From contig NZ_JALKAS010000001.1 in NCBI RefSeq assembly GCF_023015695.1, positions 372,001-436,000 of the forward strand: a DNA stretch of 64,000 bases, given 5' to 3'. Shown piece after piece: positions 25,427 through 36,188 of this stretch. The notes under the pieces are model-generated. The model searched no databases. It had not been told where the DNA came from and was given only the letters and a program-made list of their open reading frames with translations. The stretch's first letter is position 1. Every line of letters starts with the position of its first letter. The stretch comes from Jannaschia sp. S6380 (GTDB taxonomy: Bacteria; Pseudomonadota; Alphaproteobacteria; Rhodobacterales; Rhodobacteraceae). A program made the position numbers and the translations under genes.

Positions 25427-26467
25427 TCAGAGCCAGCGTTCCCTGTCGGTGCCGACCGCAGCGGCGACGGTCGCGAAGCCGTCGCGTTGCAGCAGGTCGT
25501 CCAGCCCGCGCGCGATCCGGGCGGCCAGTCCCATCCCCTCGTAGGCGAGCGCGGTGTAGAGCTGGACCGCCGATGCACCGGCGCGGATCTTGGCATAGGC
25601 CTGCTCCGCCGTGGCAATGCCGCCGACGCCGATGATCGGCAGATCGGTGCATCCGCGCAGCCGGGCCAGCACGCGTGTCGACGGATCGAAGAGAGGCTGG
25701 CCCGACAGACCACCTGCCTGATCCCGCGCCGAGGACGAGAGTCCTTGTCGCGACAGGGTCGTGTTCGTGGCAACGAAGCCGTCGACCCCCTCGGCCGCCC
25801 GCGCGATCCCCTCCAGTTCCGCCGCCAACAGGTCCGGCGCAATCTTCAGGAAGATCGGGATCGGCCTCGGCAGGGCGTCGCGCGCCGACATCACCGTCGC
25901 CAGCAGGGCCGACAAGGCGGCGGGTCCCTGCAGGTCGCGCAGACGCTCGGTGTTGGGGCTGCTCACGTTGATGGTGGCGAAATCGACATGCGCACCACAG
26001 CGGGCCAGCACCCGCGCGAAATCGCCTGCCCGATCGGCGCTGTCCTTGTTCGCGCCGAGATTCAGGCCGATCACGCCCGTCCCGGGACGCCGGGCCAGCC
26101 GCGCGGCGATGGCGGCCATGCCGTCATTGTTGAAACCGAACCGGTTGATCGCCCCGCGGTCCTGCGTCAGGCGAAACATGCGCGGGCGCGGGTTGCCGGG
26201 CTGGGGGCGCGGGGTGGCCGCGCCCACCTCGACGAAGCCGAAGGCACAGCGCGACAATGCGGCAAGCGCCGTGGCGTTCTTGTCGAAGCCCGCCGCCAGG
26301 CCGACGGGGTTCGGCAGGTCGAGCCCCGCCACATGCGTGCGCAGGCGGTCCGACGTGACCGGCCCGCCGCGCGGGCCCAGCCCCGCCCGCAACGCGGTGA
26401 GGGCCAGACCATGCGCGCGTTCCGGCTCCACCCGGTGCAACGCCGAAATCGCCAGCCGTTCGATCAT
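25427..26467 (-). CDS. pyrD: Dihydroorotate dehydrogenase (quinone), class 2
   Basis: 346 residues. It oxidises dihydroorotate to orotate in pyrimidine synthesis, passing electrons via FMN to the quinone pool at the inner membrane. The N-terminal amphipathic helix is [20 protein letters not shown]. The FMN/substrate motifs are [21 protein letters not shown] and [16 protein letters not shown], where Ser is the catalytic base of class 2 enzymes. [20 protein letters not shown] is the phosphate loop. Its ATG overlaps the stop of the DUF952 gene upstream (ATGA). Confidence 0.95.
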   Translation of the reverse strand: MIERLAISALHRVEPERAHGLALTALRAGLGPRGGPVTSDRLRTHVAGLDLPNPVGLAAGFDKNATALAALSRCAFGFVEVGAATPRPQPGNPRPRMFRLTQDRGAINRFGFNNDGMAAIAARLARRPGTGVIGLNLGANKDSADRAGDFARVLARCGAHVDFATINVSSPNTERLRDLQGPAALSALLATVMSARDALPRPIPIFLKIAPDLLAAELEGIARAAEGVDGFVATNTTLSRQGLSSSARDQAGGLSGQPLFDPSTRVLARLRGCTDLPIIGVGGIATAEQAYAKIRAGASAVQLYTALAYEGMGLAARIARGLDDLLQRDGFATVAAAVGTDRERWL

Positions 26468-26799
26468 TTCAGCCCGGCCGGGAACCGATGGACACCGTCC
26501 GACAGCGGCAGGGGTTGCGCCCAGGCGACCTGATCGAGCCGCAGCGGCGCGTAGAGATGCGGGAACTCCGCGCCGCCGCGGGACACTTCCCATCGGAGGT
26601 TGTCGCGGACCGACGCCGCGTCGACCGCCAGCAGCCAAAGGCCGTCCACACCGGCGAAATGTTTGGCCGCCGTATCCGCGACCTGCACGGCGGTCGAGAA
26701 GTGGATATAGCCGTCGGCGATATCGACCGGCGCTCCGGTCGTGGTGCCGTCGGCTTGCAGCGCCTGCCATTCGGGCGTTCGGAACAGCTTGTAGATCAT
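26464..26799 (-). CDS. DUF952 family protein
   Basis: 111 residues. The pattern [13 protein letters not shown], then [20 protein letters not shown], then [18 protein letters not shown] and FPHLYAPL is the DUF952 signature, a small soluble fold with a possible nucleotide- or phosphate-binding surface whose activity is not established. It precedes pyrD with a coupled stop/start, an arrangement I recall from other Rhodobacteraceae, but a role in pyrimidine synthesis is unproven. Confidence 0.85.
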   Translation of the reverse strand: MIYKLFRTPEWQALQADGTTTGAPVDIADGYIHFSTAVQVADTAAKHFAGVDGLWLLAVDAASVRDNLRWEVSRGGAEFPHLYAPLRLDQVAWAQPLPLSDGVHRFPAGLK

Positions 26800-26856
26800 C
26801 CGCCCCGGATGGCGCGCCCATCACGCGGCGTCAACCGCATCGGTCGTCATATCGCT

Positions 26857-26885
26857 TTGACAAGCTCGCGGTAGCTGCGCACCAT
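26857..26885 (+). promoter_or_regulatory. Possible sigma70-type promoter of the 5'-nucleotidase gene
   Basis: A perfect TTGACA (26857-26862) is followed after 17 bp by CACCAT (26880-26885), which keeps only the A and final T most conserved in a -10 element. It lies 31 bp before the start codon in the 116-bp divergent gap. The -35 match is good and the -10 match is poor. Confidence 0.35.
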
Positions 26886-26915
26886 CCGATCCATCCAACC
26901 AAGGGGGTTCCAGAC

Positions 26916-28475
26916 ATGAAACGTCTTCTCACCGCGTCGGCCGCGCTTGCGCTGACCACCGGACTGGCCCAGGCCGAGTTCAACCTGACGATCCTGCACA
27001 CCAACGACTTCCACGACCGGTTCGACCCGATCAGCAAATATGACGGTCCCTGTTCGGCCGAGGACAACGAGGCGGGCGAGTGCTTCGGCGGGATCGCCCG
27101 GATGGTCACGGCGATCGACGAGGCGCGTGGCCGGGCGGACGAAAACGTTCTGCTGCTGGATGCCGGCGACTGGTTCCAGGGCTCGCTGTTCTACACCCAG
27201 TACAAGGGCGACCTTGCCGCCGAGTTCATGACCAAGCTGGGCTACGACGCGATGGCCGTGGGCAACCACGAATTCGACGACGGGCCGGAGGGTCTGGCCG
27301 ATTTCGTCAAGCAGGTGGAGTTCCCGGTGCTGTCGGCCAATATCGACGTCAGCCAGAACAACGCATTGGCCGGCGAGATCGGCAAGTCGACCGTGCTGGA
27401 AGTCGGCGGCGAGCGGATCGGCATCGTGTCCGTCCTGGCCGAAGACACGCCCGAGACGTCCTCGCCCGGTGACACCGTGATCTTCTCGCCGTCGGCGGAT
27501 GCCGCCCAGGCCGAGATCGACGCCCTGACCGGGGACGGGGTGAACAAGATCATCCTTCTGACCCATGTCGGCCTGCCCGCCGACAAGCGTCTGGCGGAAG
27601 AACTGACCGGCGTGGACCTGATCATCGGCGGCCATTCCCACACCTTGCTGAGCAATGACGACGAGGACGCCGCCGGTACCTATCCGACCGAGGTGAACGG
27701 CGTCCCGATCGTGCAGGCCTACGCCTACAGCAAGTATCTGGGCGAATTGGACATCACCTTCGACGATGCCGGAGAGATCACCGCGATTTCCGGCGATCCG
27801 ATCCTTCTCGATGCATCGGTGGCCGAGGACGAGGACACGAAGGCACGCGTCGCCGAACTGGCCGAGCCGCTGGAGGAGCTGCGCAACCGCGTGGTCGCCG
27901 AAGCGACCGCGCCGATCGAGGGGTCGCGCGAGGTCTGCCGCGCCGGTGGGTGCGAGATGGGCGTCCTGGTGACGGAGGCGATGCTCGATCGCGTCGCCGA
28001 CCAGGGCATCGACGTCGCGATCCAGAACGGTGGCGGGCTTCGTGCCTCCATCGACGCGGGCGAGGTCACGATGGGCGAGGTCCTGACGGTGCTGCCGTTC
28101 CAGAACACGCTGTCCACGTTCCGCGTCGACGGCGCCACGCTGCTGGAGGCGCTGGAGAACGGCGTCAGCCAGATCGAGGAGGGAGCCGGCCGGTTCCCGC
28201 AGGTCGCGGGCATGAGCTATGCCTTCGACGCCTCGGCCGAACCGGGCAGCCGCGTCAGCGACGTGATAGTGGGTGGCGAACCGCTCGACCCCGGCAAGAT
28301 GTACGGCGTGGTGTCCAACAATTATGTCCGCAACGGTGGCGACGGCTATGGCATGTTCGTCGATGCCGAGGACGCCTATGATTTCGGCCCCGACCTGGCC
28401 GATGTCACCGCAGAGTACCTGGCGGAGAACGCGCCCTACACGCCGATGACCGACGACCGGATCGTCGCGAAGTAA
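26916..28475 (+). CDS. Secreted bifunctional metallophosphatase/5'-nucleotidase
   Basis: 519 residues from ATG 26916, which gives a clear Sec signal peptide (MKRLLTASAALALTTGLAQA, cleavage before EFN). The N-terminal metallophosphatase domain has ILHTNDFHDRFD, LLLDAGDWFQGS, AVGNHEFDDG, THVGLPADKRLAEEL and IIGGHSHTLL, which together supply both metal sites. The C-terminal domain has IQNGGGLRASIDAGEVTMGE and NYVRNGGDGYGMF, which bind the nucleoside base. It should act in the periplasm on 5'-nucleotides or related phosphomonoesters, feeding phosphate and nucleoside uptake. AAGGGGG upstream is the ribosome site. A terminator follows. Confidence 0.93.
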   Translation: MKRLLTASAALALTTGLAQAEFNLTILHTNDFHDRFDPISKYDGPCSAEDNEAGECFGGIARMVTAIDEARGRADENVLLLDAGDWFQGSLFYTQYKGDLAAEFMTKLGYDAMAVGNHEFDDGPEGLADFVKQVEFPVLSANIDVSQNNALAGEIGKSTVLEVGGERIGIVSVLAEDTPETSSPGDTVIFSPSADAAQAEIDALTGDGVNKIILLTHVGLPADKRLAEELTGVDLIIGGHSHTLLSNDDEDAAGTYPTEVNGVPIVQAYAYSKYLGELDITFDDAGEITAISGDPILLDASVAEDEDTKARVAELAEPLEELRNRVVAEATAPIEGSREVCRAGGCEMGVLVTEAMLDRVADQGIDVAIQNGGGLRASIDAGEVTMGEVLTVLPFQNTLSTFRVDGATLLEALENGVSQIEEGAGRFPQVAGMSYAFDASAEPGSRVSDVIVGGEPLDPGKMYGVVSNNYVRNGGDGYGMFVDAEDAYDFGPDLADVTAEYLAENAPYTPMTDDRIVAK

Positions 28476-28501
28476 GGGCGCCAAGCCGACGGACGAGACA
28501 C

Positions 28502-28532
28502 GGGACCCTGCGAGGCATCGCGGGGTCCCTTT
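28502..28532 (+). terminator. Intrinsic terminator after the 5'-nucleotidase gene
   Basis: GGGACCC (28502-28508) pairs with GGGTCCC (28523-28529) across a 14-base loop, and TTT follows at once. It lies 27 bp after the stop codon in the transcript direction. The stem is good and the T-run is short. Confidence 0.7.
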
Positions 28533-28580
28533 CGCTCAGGACTAAGGCGCCCGACCGTGGCGCGAGGATGGGGCCCGATC

Positions 28581-29246
28581 ATGTGCGGACGATATGCCAT
28601 GACCCTCCCGCACGAGGCGATGGTGCAGCTTTTCGACGCGGTGGCATCCAACGACCTTCCCGACGGGCCGCGCTGGAACGTCTGCCCCACGACGCAGGTG
28701 CCGGTGGTGACCGACGGAGGCGGGGCGCGCCGTCTGCGGCCGATGCGGTGGGGGTTCCTGCCCCATTGGTACGCGACGCCTACGGCGGGCCCGCTGCTGA
28801 TCAACGCGCGGGCCGAGACGATCGCCCGCAAGCCCGCCTTTCGTGCCGCCTGCCGCGAGCGCCGCTGCCTGATCCCGGCAACCGGGTTCTACGAATGGAC
28901 CCGTGACGCGGACGGAACCGGGCTTCCCTGGTATTTCCGACCGTCGACGGAAGCCCCGCTGGCCTTCGCGGGGATCTGGCAGGACTGGGGTCCCGATGCC
29001 GTCGCCACCTGCGCCATCGTGACCTGTGCGGCAGGACCGGACGTGGCGATGATCCATCACCGGGAACCGGTAACGCTGGCGCCCGAGGACTGGCCGCTCT
29101 GGTTGGAAGAGGTGGGCACCGGCGCGGCGCGGCTGATGCGCGCGGCACCGCCGGGCCGGTTCGACCGATATCGGGTGGATCGCGCGGTGAATTCAAACCG
29201 GGTCGAAGGGCCCGAACTGGTCGACCCGCCGATCGACGAAGAGTGA
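28581..29246 (+). CDS. SOS-response-associated peptidase (SRAP; YedK/HMCES family)
   Basis: 221 residues. I start it at ATG 28581, not at the upstream in-frame start, because the family needs Cys at position 2 (MCGRYAM): after Met removal Cys2 forms the covalent thiazolidine link to abasic sites in single-stranded DNA. The catalytic set is completed by WNVCPTTQVPV with Asn, NARAETIARKPAFRAA, then CLIPATGFYEWT with the Glu and ITHHREPV-like VAMIHHREPVTL with the His. It protects abasic sites at forks. It is followed at 7 bp by a convergent gene. No LexA box is seen in front. Confidence 0.93.
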   Translation: MCGRYAMTLPHEAMVQLFDAVASNDLPDGPRWNVCPTTQVPVVTDGGGARRLRPMRWGFLPHWYATPTAGPLLINARAETIARKPAFRAACRERRCLIPATGFYEWTRDADGTGLPWYFRPSTEAPLAFAGIWQDWGPDAVATCAIVTCAAGPDVAMIHHREPVTLAPEDWPLWLEEVGTGAARLMRAAPPGRFDRYRVDRAVNSNRVEGPELVDPPIDEE

Positions 29247-29253
29247 TTGCCGG

Positions 29254-29940
29254 CTACCGGATCTCGATCTCCATCCAGACGGGCAGATGGTCGGACGCGC
29301 GGCGCGCCTCCGTCTTGGGCAAGACGCCGGTTTCGACGACCTCGATCCCGGGACCGACGATATAGCGGTCCAGCCGCAGGGTCGGGCGCGTCGCATGAAA
29401 GCTCGGGCCAGGCGCCACCAGGCGCCAGTCCGGCGGCAGGTCGAGCGCGTCGTCCCCGGCGCGCCACTCGTTCAGGTCGCCCGCCATCAGGACGGGGTCG
29501 CCCAGGTCCCGCGCCTTGGCGACGACATCGGGCACCTGCAGGCGCCGGTCCTTGGCCCGCAGGCCGAGATGCATGCCGGCGACGGTGATCGCGCTTCCCC
29601 GCCCCACGATCCGGGCGAGGACCGATCCGCGCGGCTCCAGCCCCGGCAGGTCCAGCCCGACGACGCGGGTCGGGCGAAGATCGGGGCGGTGCAGGATGGC
29701 ATTGCCGTGATGGCCGATCGACGGTGTCTCGGGGTCGGCGTCGATGGTGTGCCAGCCGGCGTCACGAACCACGTCGAGCGGCAGCGCCGGGGGCCGGGGG
29801 GGAAGACGCTTGTCGGCCTCCTGCAGCAGGATGATGTCGGGGGCCATGGCGCCCAACACGTCCAGCACGCGCGCGGGGTCGCGGCGCCAATCCAGGCCGA
29901 CGGCCTTGCGGATGTTCCAGCTGACGATTTTCAGGCGCAT
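29254..29940 (-). CDS. Endonuclease/exonuclease/phosphatase (EEP) family protein
   Basis: 228 residues from ATG 29940. Typical EEP motifs are in order: LKIVSWNIRKAVG at the start (Asn), IILLQEADKR with the metal-binding Glu, SIGHHGNAIL, VAGMHLGL, MAGDLNEW with Asp and Asn, and the terminal ASDHLPVWMEI with the catalytic Asp-His pair. No signal peptide is seen. EEP proteins cleave phosphodiester or phosphomonoester bonds in DNA, lipids or signalling molecules; the substrate is undetermined. A start 15 bp further upstream (MPGDAM) is possible. Confidence 0.9.
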   Translation of the reverse strand: MRLKIVSWNIRKAVGLDWRRDPARVLDVLGAMAPDIILLQEADKRLPPRPPALPLDVVRDAGWHTIDADPETPSIGHHGNAILHRPDLRPTRVVGLDLPGLEPRGSVLARIVGRGSAITVAGMHLGLRAKDRRLQVPDVVAKARDLGDPVLMAGDLNEWRAGDDALDLPPDWRLVAPGPSFHATRPTLRLDRYIVGPGIEVVETGVLPKTEARRASDHLPVWMEIEIR

Positions 29941-30141
29941 CGCGTCCCCGGGCATGGGCGACGGATGGATCCGTGGCCGTCTGGACCTTTCGCGCGCTTT
30001 TGCCATATCGATTGCATCGAAACCAGCGCGGCCCCATCTGGCATCCGATGGATCCGCCATTCCGGGAATTCCGGACACGGTGACGCGGCGCATGGCCCCG
30101 GACCTCCACGGCCACCGGCGCCCTTCCGACAGGAGACAACG

Positions 30142-31371
30142 ATGAGCGACGATACCTCCGCCCCCGACGGCGTCGCTGCGGATCGCCGCGCCGAGGCCGG
30201 GCCCGCGCGTCTGCGGTTCGAAACGGACGCGGGGGCATCGCGGTCGAAGTGGATCGCGGGCGCCCTGGTCGTGGCCCTGGTGGGATGGATGGGGTCGGGA
30301 TACGTCCTGCCGTCCACGTCCGAAGGCGAGGTCCGGGACGAGTCGGCGCAGACACCGCCTGCCGTGGCCATCCGCCGAAGCGAAGCCGAGGAGGTCACGC
30401 TTTACCTCACGGCCGAGGGGCAGGCGCTTCCCGACCGGCGCAGCGGCATTCCGACCGAGACATCGGGCCAGATCGCCGAGGTTCTGGTTCGCAAGGGGCA
30501 GGACGTGGACGCCCGCGAGGTCATCGCCCGGATCGACGCCGCCCAGCGCGAGGCCGACCTGGCCCGCGCCCGCACCGAACTGGAACGGACCGAGCGCGAC
30601 TACGAAAACGCCCGGACCTTGCTGGATCGCGGCGTGGCCACGGTCGACCGCGTGGCCGAGACGCGGACGGCGCTGGCCGCCGCGCGCGCCCAGCTGGCCG
30701 CCGCCGAGGAGGAGACCGCCCGAACCGAAATCCGCGCGCCGTTCGCCGGACGGATCGAGACGCTGGACATCGACCCGGGTCAATTCGTGGCCAATGGAAC
30801 CGTGGTGGCCGAGGTGGTCGACAACACGCCCCTGACCGTGAGCATCCGCGTGCCCCAGCAGGCCCTGAACGAGGTTCGCGCAGGCCAGGTCGCGGAGGTT
30901 CGATTCATCACCGGAGAGACCAGCCCGGGCGAGGTCACCTTTGTCGGGACGGCCGCCGATGCCGAGACCCGAACCTTCCTGGCCGAGGTGACGGTGGACA
31001 ACCCCGGCGGCACCGTTCCCGCGGGCGTCAGTGCCGAAGTGAGGATTCCCACCGGGACCGCGGTTGCGCACCTGCTGTCGCCGGCGATCATGTCGCTGTC
31101 GTCCGACGGCGTGCTCGGCATCAAGACACTGGGCGACGAGGGCGCGGTCGTCTTCAACGAGGTGGAGATCGTGCGTGCCGAGAGCGAGGGCATCTGGGTC
31201 ACGGGTCTGCCCGAACAGGCCACGATCCTGACCGTGGGGCAAGGCTTCGTCTCCGAAGGCGAGCAGGTCATGCCGATGCCCGAGGCGGAGCTGGACGCGG
31301 GCGTCGACCCCGTCGCCGTCGCCCTGGACGAGGCGACCGGTGCCGCCATGCCCGACGGTGCGGTCGAGTGA
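30142..31371 (+). CDS. RND efflux periplasmic adaptor (membrane fusion) subunit
   Basis: 409 residues from ATG 30142, which has AGGAG 7 bp upstream. An N-terminal cytosolic tail of about 37 residues is followed by one membrane anchor (WIAGALVVALVGWMGSGYVL). Then come the lipoyl half (SGQIAEVLVRKGQDVDAREV), a coiled-coil hairpin (about 125-190, ELERTERDYENARTLLDRG), the second lipoyl half (IRAPFAGRIETLDIDPGQFV) and the beta-barrel region (VSIRVPQQALNEVRAGQVAE). It links the RND pump to an outer-membrane channel, which is not encoded here. Its stop overlaps the pump's ATG (TGATG). Confidence 0.92.
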   Translation: MSDDTSAPDGVAADRRAEAGPARLRFETDAGASRSKWIAGALVVALVGWMGSGYVLPSTSEGEVRDESAQTPPAVAIRRSEAEEVTLYLTAEGQALPDRRSGIPTETSGQIAEVLVRKGQDVDAREVIARIDAAQREADLARARTELERTERDYENARTLLDRGVATVDRVAETRTALAAARAQLAAAEEETARTEIRAPFAGRIETLDIDPGQFVANGTVVAEVVDNTPLTVSIRVPQQALNEVRAGQVAEVRFITGETSPGEVTFVGTAADAETRTFLAEVTVDNPGGTVPAGVSAEVRIPTGTAVAHLLSPAIMSLSSDGVLGIKTLGDEGAVVFNEVEIVRAESEGIWVTGLPEQATILTVGQGFVSEGEQVMPMPEAELDAGVDPVAVALDEATGAAMPDGAVE

Positions 31372-34300
31372 TGCGCGCGTTGATCGACGCCGCCTTCGGG
31401 CGCACGCGCGTGGTGGCGATGATCCTGATCGCGGTTCTGTCCGTCGGGGCCTTCGCCTATGTCGGCATCCCGAAGGAGTCGTCGCCCGAGATCCCGATCC
31501 CGCATATCTACGTCTCGACCGGCCTCGAAGGGATCAGCCCCGAGGATGCCGAGCGTCTGCTGGCCGAACCGCTGGAAACGGAGCTTTCGTCGCTGACGGG
31601 ATTGCGCAAGATGACCACGAACGCGCAGGAGGGGCACGTCTCCGTCAGCCTGGAGTTCGAGCCCGCCTTCGATGCCGACGAGGCGCTGGACAGCGTGCGC
31701 GAGGCGGTCGACCGCGCCGTGCCCGAGTTGCCCGACGACGCCAACGACCCGGTCGTGACCGAGATCAACACGGCCCTCTTCCCGATCCTGACGGTCATCC
31801 TGTCCGGCCCGGTGCCGGAGCGCGCGCTCAACACGCTGGTCGACGATCTGGAGGACCGGATCGAGGGCGTCCCGGGCGTGCTGGAGGTGGATATCGGGGG
31901 GCAGCGCGAACAGCTGCTGGAAGTGCTGATCGACCCGACGGTGTTCGAGACCTACAACATCTCCTTCGACGAGCTGATCGGCCAGATCACCCGCAACAAT
32001 CGTCTGATCGCGGCGGGCGCGATCACCACCGATGCCGGCCGCGTCGTCCTGAAGGTTCCGGGCCTGATCGAGAACATCGAGGACGTGCTGTCGCTGCCGG
32101 TGAAGGTCCGCGGCGACACGGTCGTCACCTTCGCCGATGTCGCCACCGTGCGGCAGACCTACGAGGACCCGACCAGCTTTGCGCGGATCGACGGGCAGCC
32201 GGCGCTCGCGCTGGAGGTGAAGAAGCGCGTGGGGGCCAACATCATCGAGACGGTCCGGGCCGTGCGCGCCGAAATCGACACGGCCCGCGAGGGGTGGCCG
32301 GCCACGGTTCGGGTGGACTACCTGCAGGACGAATCCGAACAGGTCGAGGACCTCCTGGGCGATCTGGAGGCCAACGTGATCGCCGCGATCCTGCTGGTGA
32401 TGATCGTCGTCGTCTGGGCGCTGGGCCTGCGGTCCGCCCTGCTGGTCGGGCTTGCCATTCCGGGCGCGTTCCTGGCCGGCGTCGCGGCGCTCTGGTTCAT
32501 GGGGTTCACGCTGAACATCGTGGTCCTCTTCTCGTTGATCCTGGTGGTCGGGATGCTTGTCGACGGCGCCATCGTCGTGACCGAGCTGGCCGACCGAAAG
32601 TTGCAGGAGGGGCTGTCCGCCCGCCGCGCCTATTCCTTCGCGGCGACGCGAATGTCCTGGCCCATCATCGCCTCGACGGCCACGACCCTCTCGGTCTTCT
32701 TCCCGCTTTTGTTCTGGTCGGGCACGACGGGCGAATTCATGAAGTTCCTGCCCATCACGGTGATCCTGACGCTGGGCGCTTCGCTCTTCATGGCGCTGGT
32801 CTTCATCCCGGTGGTCGGCGGCATCATCGGGCGCCGCCAGCCCCAATCGGCGGCCGAAAAGCGCGCCATGCATGCCGCAGAGGTCGGGGATCCGCGCAGC
32901 CTGCCGGGCTTCACCGGACGGTATGTCCGACTGCTCGAACGGGCGATCCTGCGGCCCTGGACGACCGTTATCTTGGCACTGGCCCTTTTGATCGGGTCGT
33001 TCGGCTTCTACGGGCAGTTCGGCAACGGCATCACGTTCTTTCCCAGCGTGGAGCCGGACTTCATGCAGGTCGAGGTCCGCGCCCGCGACAACTTCTCGAT
33101 CTGGGAGAAGGACGCGCTGATGCGCCGGGTCGAGGCCAGGCTGGACGGGCAGGAGGGCATCGCTTCGGTCTATGCGCGCACGCAGGCCGATGCGCAGCGT
33201 TCCGAGGAACTGATCGGGACGTTGCGGATCGAGTTGACCGAATGGGACACCCGCCCGACGGCCGACGACATCGGTGCGGCCATCCGAACGGACATGGCCA
33301 CGATCCCCGGCATCGACGTGCAGGTCCAGACCGAGTCGGGCGGCCCTTCAGCCGGCAAGCCGGTCAACCTGCAGCTGCGCGTCCGCGACCCCGCCCAGCA
33401 GACGCAGGCGATCGAGGTCGTCCGCGACCTGATGGCGCGGATCGGCGGGTTCACCGACATCACCGACACGCAGCCGCTGCCGGGGGTCGAATGGCGCCTT
33501 CGGGTCGACCGGTCCGAGGCGGCGCGCTTCGGCGCCGATGTCAGCCTGATCGGCCAGGCGGTGCAGCTGCTGACGCAGGGGATCACGGTTGCCGACTATC
33601 GCCCCGATTCGGCCGAAGGCAGCGTGGACATCCGCGTTCGCTTTCCCAGCGGGGACCGGACGCTGGAGGAGCTGGAGGGCCTGCGCGTGCCCACGACGGC
33701 GGGCCTCGTCCCCATCAGCAATTTCGTTACCTTCGAGCCCACCGCCCGGACGGGCACGATCACGCGCATCGACCAGAGCCGCGTCGCCCGGATCGAGGCG
33801 AACGTGGCGCCGGGTCTTCTGGTCAATGACCAGGTGATCGCGCTGCAGGAGGCGCTCGAGACAGCGGACCTGCCCCCCGGCGTGACCGCGAGCTTCGCCG
33901 GCGAGGCGCAGGACCAGCAGGATGCGATGGTCTTCCTGATCGGCGCCTTCGTCTCGGCGGTCCTGCTGATGTTCCTGATCCTGCTCGTGCAGTTCAACAA
34001 CTTCTGGCAGGCCTTCATCGTGATGTCGGCCATCGTCTTCTCGATCGCGGGCGTGTTGCTGGGGCTGCTGGTGACCGGGCGGCCCTTCGGCGTGGTCATG
34101 GGGGGTATCGGGGTGATCGCACTGGCGGGGATCGTGGTGAACACGAACATCGTCCTGATCGACACCTACAACGACTTGGTGCGCAACGGCGCATCGCCGC
34201 TGGAGGCGGCGCTCAGAACGGGGGCGCAGCGGTTGCGACCCGTGGTGTTGACCGCGTCGACGACGGCGCTGGGGCTGATGCCGATGGTGATCGGCGTGAA

Positions 34301-34502
34301 CCTGGATTTCGGCGCGCGCGAGATCGTCTACGGTGCACCGTCGACGCAATGGTGGACGGAGCTTTCCTCGGCCATCGCGGGCGGACTGGTCGTCGCCACG
34401 GTCCTGACGCTGATCGTGACGCCGGCGATGTTGATGCTGGGCGTGCGCCGGGCCCGCCGGCCCCGACCGCGCGGGGCGGACCCCGCGGCCGTGCCGGCCT
34501 GA
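31371..34502 (+). CDS. RND efflux transporter permease subunit
   Basis: 1043 residues, usual for HAE1-type pumps, with two repeats of six membrane helices and two large periplasmic loops. The N-terminal helix is TRVVAMILIAVLSVGAFAYV. The porter domain has GLRKMTTNAQEGHVSVSLEF and PVVTEINTALFPILTVIL. TM4 reads VVGMLVDGAIVVTELADRK (about 390): the second Asp of the classical Asp-Asp pair is Gly. TM10 reads IALAGIVVNTNIVLIDTYND (about 920): the classical Lys is absent. Proton coupling therefore uses a variant set, as in other subfamilies. Substrate unknown. Convergent with guaB with a 3-bp gap. Confidence 0.93.
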   Translation: MRALIDAAFGRTRVVAMILIAVLSVGAFAYVGIPKESSPEIPIPHIYVSTGLEGISPEDAERLLAEPLETELSSLTGLRKMTTNAQEGHVSVSLEFEPAFDADEALDSVREAVDRAVPELPDDANDPVVTEINTALFPILTVILSGPVPERALNTLVDDLEDRIEGVPGVLEVDIGGQREQLLEVLIDPTVFETYNISFDELIGQITRNNRLIAAGAITTDAGRVVLKVPGLIENIEDVLSLPVKVRGDTVVTFADVATVRQTYEDPTSFARIDGQPALALEVKKRVGANIIETVRAVRAEIDTAREGWPATVRVDYLQDESEQVEDLLGDLEANVIAAILLVMIVVVWALGLRSALLVGLAIPGAFLAGVAALWFMGFTLNIVVLFSLILVVGMLVDGAIVVTELADRKLQEGLSARRAYSFAATRMSWPIIASTATTLSVFFPLLFWSGTTGEFMKFLPITVILTLGASLFMALVFIPVVGGIIGRRQPQSAAEKRAMHAAEVGDPRSLPGFTGRYVRLLERAILRPWTTVILALALLIGSFGFYGQFGNGITFFPSVEPDFMQVEVRARDNFSIWEKDALMRRVEARLDGQEGIASVYARTQADAQRSEELIGTLRIELTEWDTRPTADDIGAAIRTDMATIPGIDVQVQTESGGPSAGKPVNLQLRVRDPAQQTQAIEVVRDLMARIGGFTDITDTQPLPGVEWRLRVDRSEAARFGADVSLIGQAVQLLTQGITVADYRPDSAEGSVDIRVRFPSGDRTLEELEGLRVPTTAGLVPISNFVTFEPTARTGTITRIDQSRVARIEANVAPGLLVNDQVIALQEALETADLPPGVTASFAGEAQDQQDAMVFLIGAFVSAVLLMFLILLVQFNNFWQAFIVMSAIVFSIAGVLLGLLVTGRPFGVVMGGIGVIALAGIVVNTNIVLIDTYNDLVRNGASPLEAALRTGAQRLRPVVLTASTTALGLMPMVIGVNLDFGAREIVYGAPSTQWWTELSSAIAGGLVVATVLTLIVTPAMLMLGVRRARRPRPRGADPAAVPA

Positions 34503-34505
34503 GCG

Positions 34506-36188
<1,683 letters not shown>

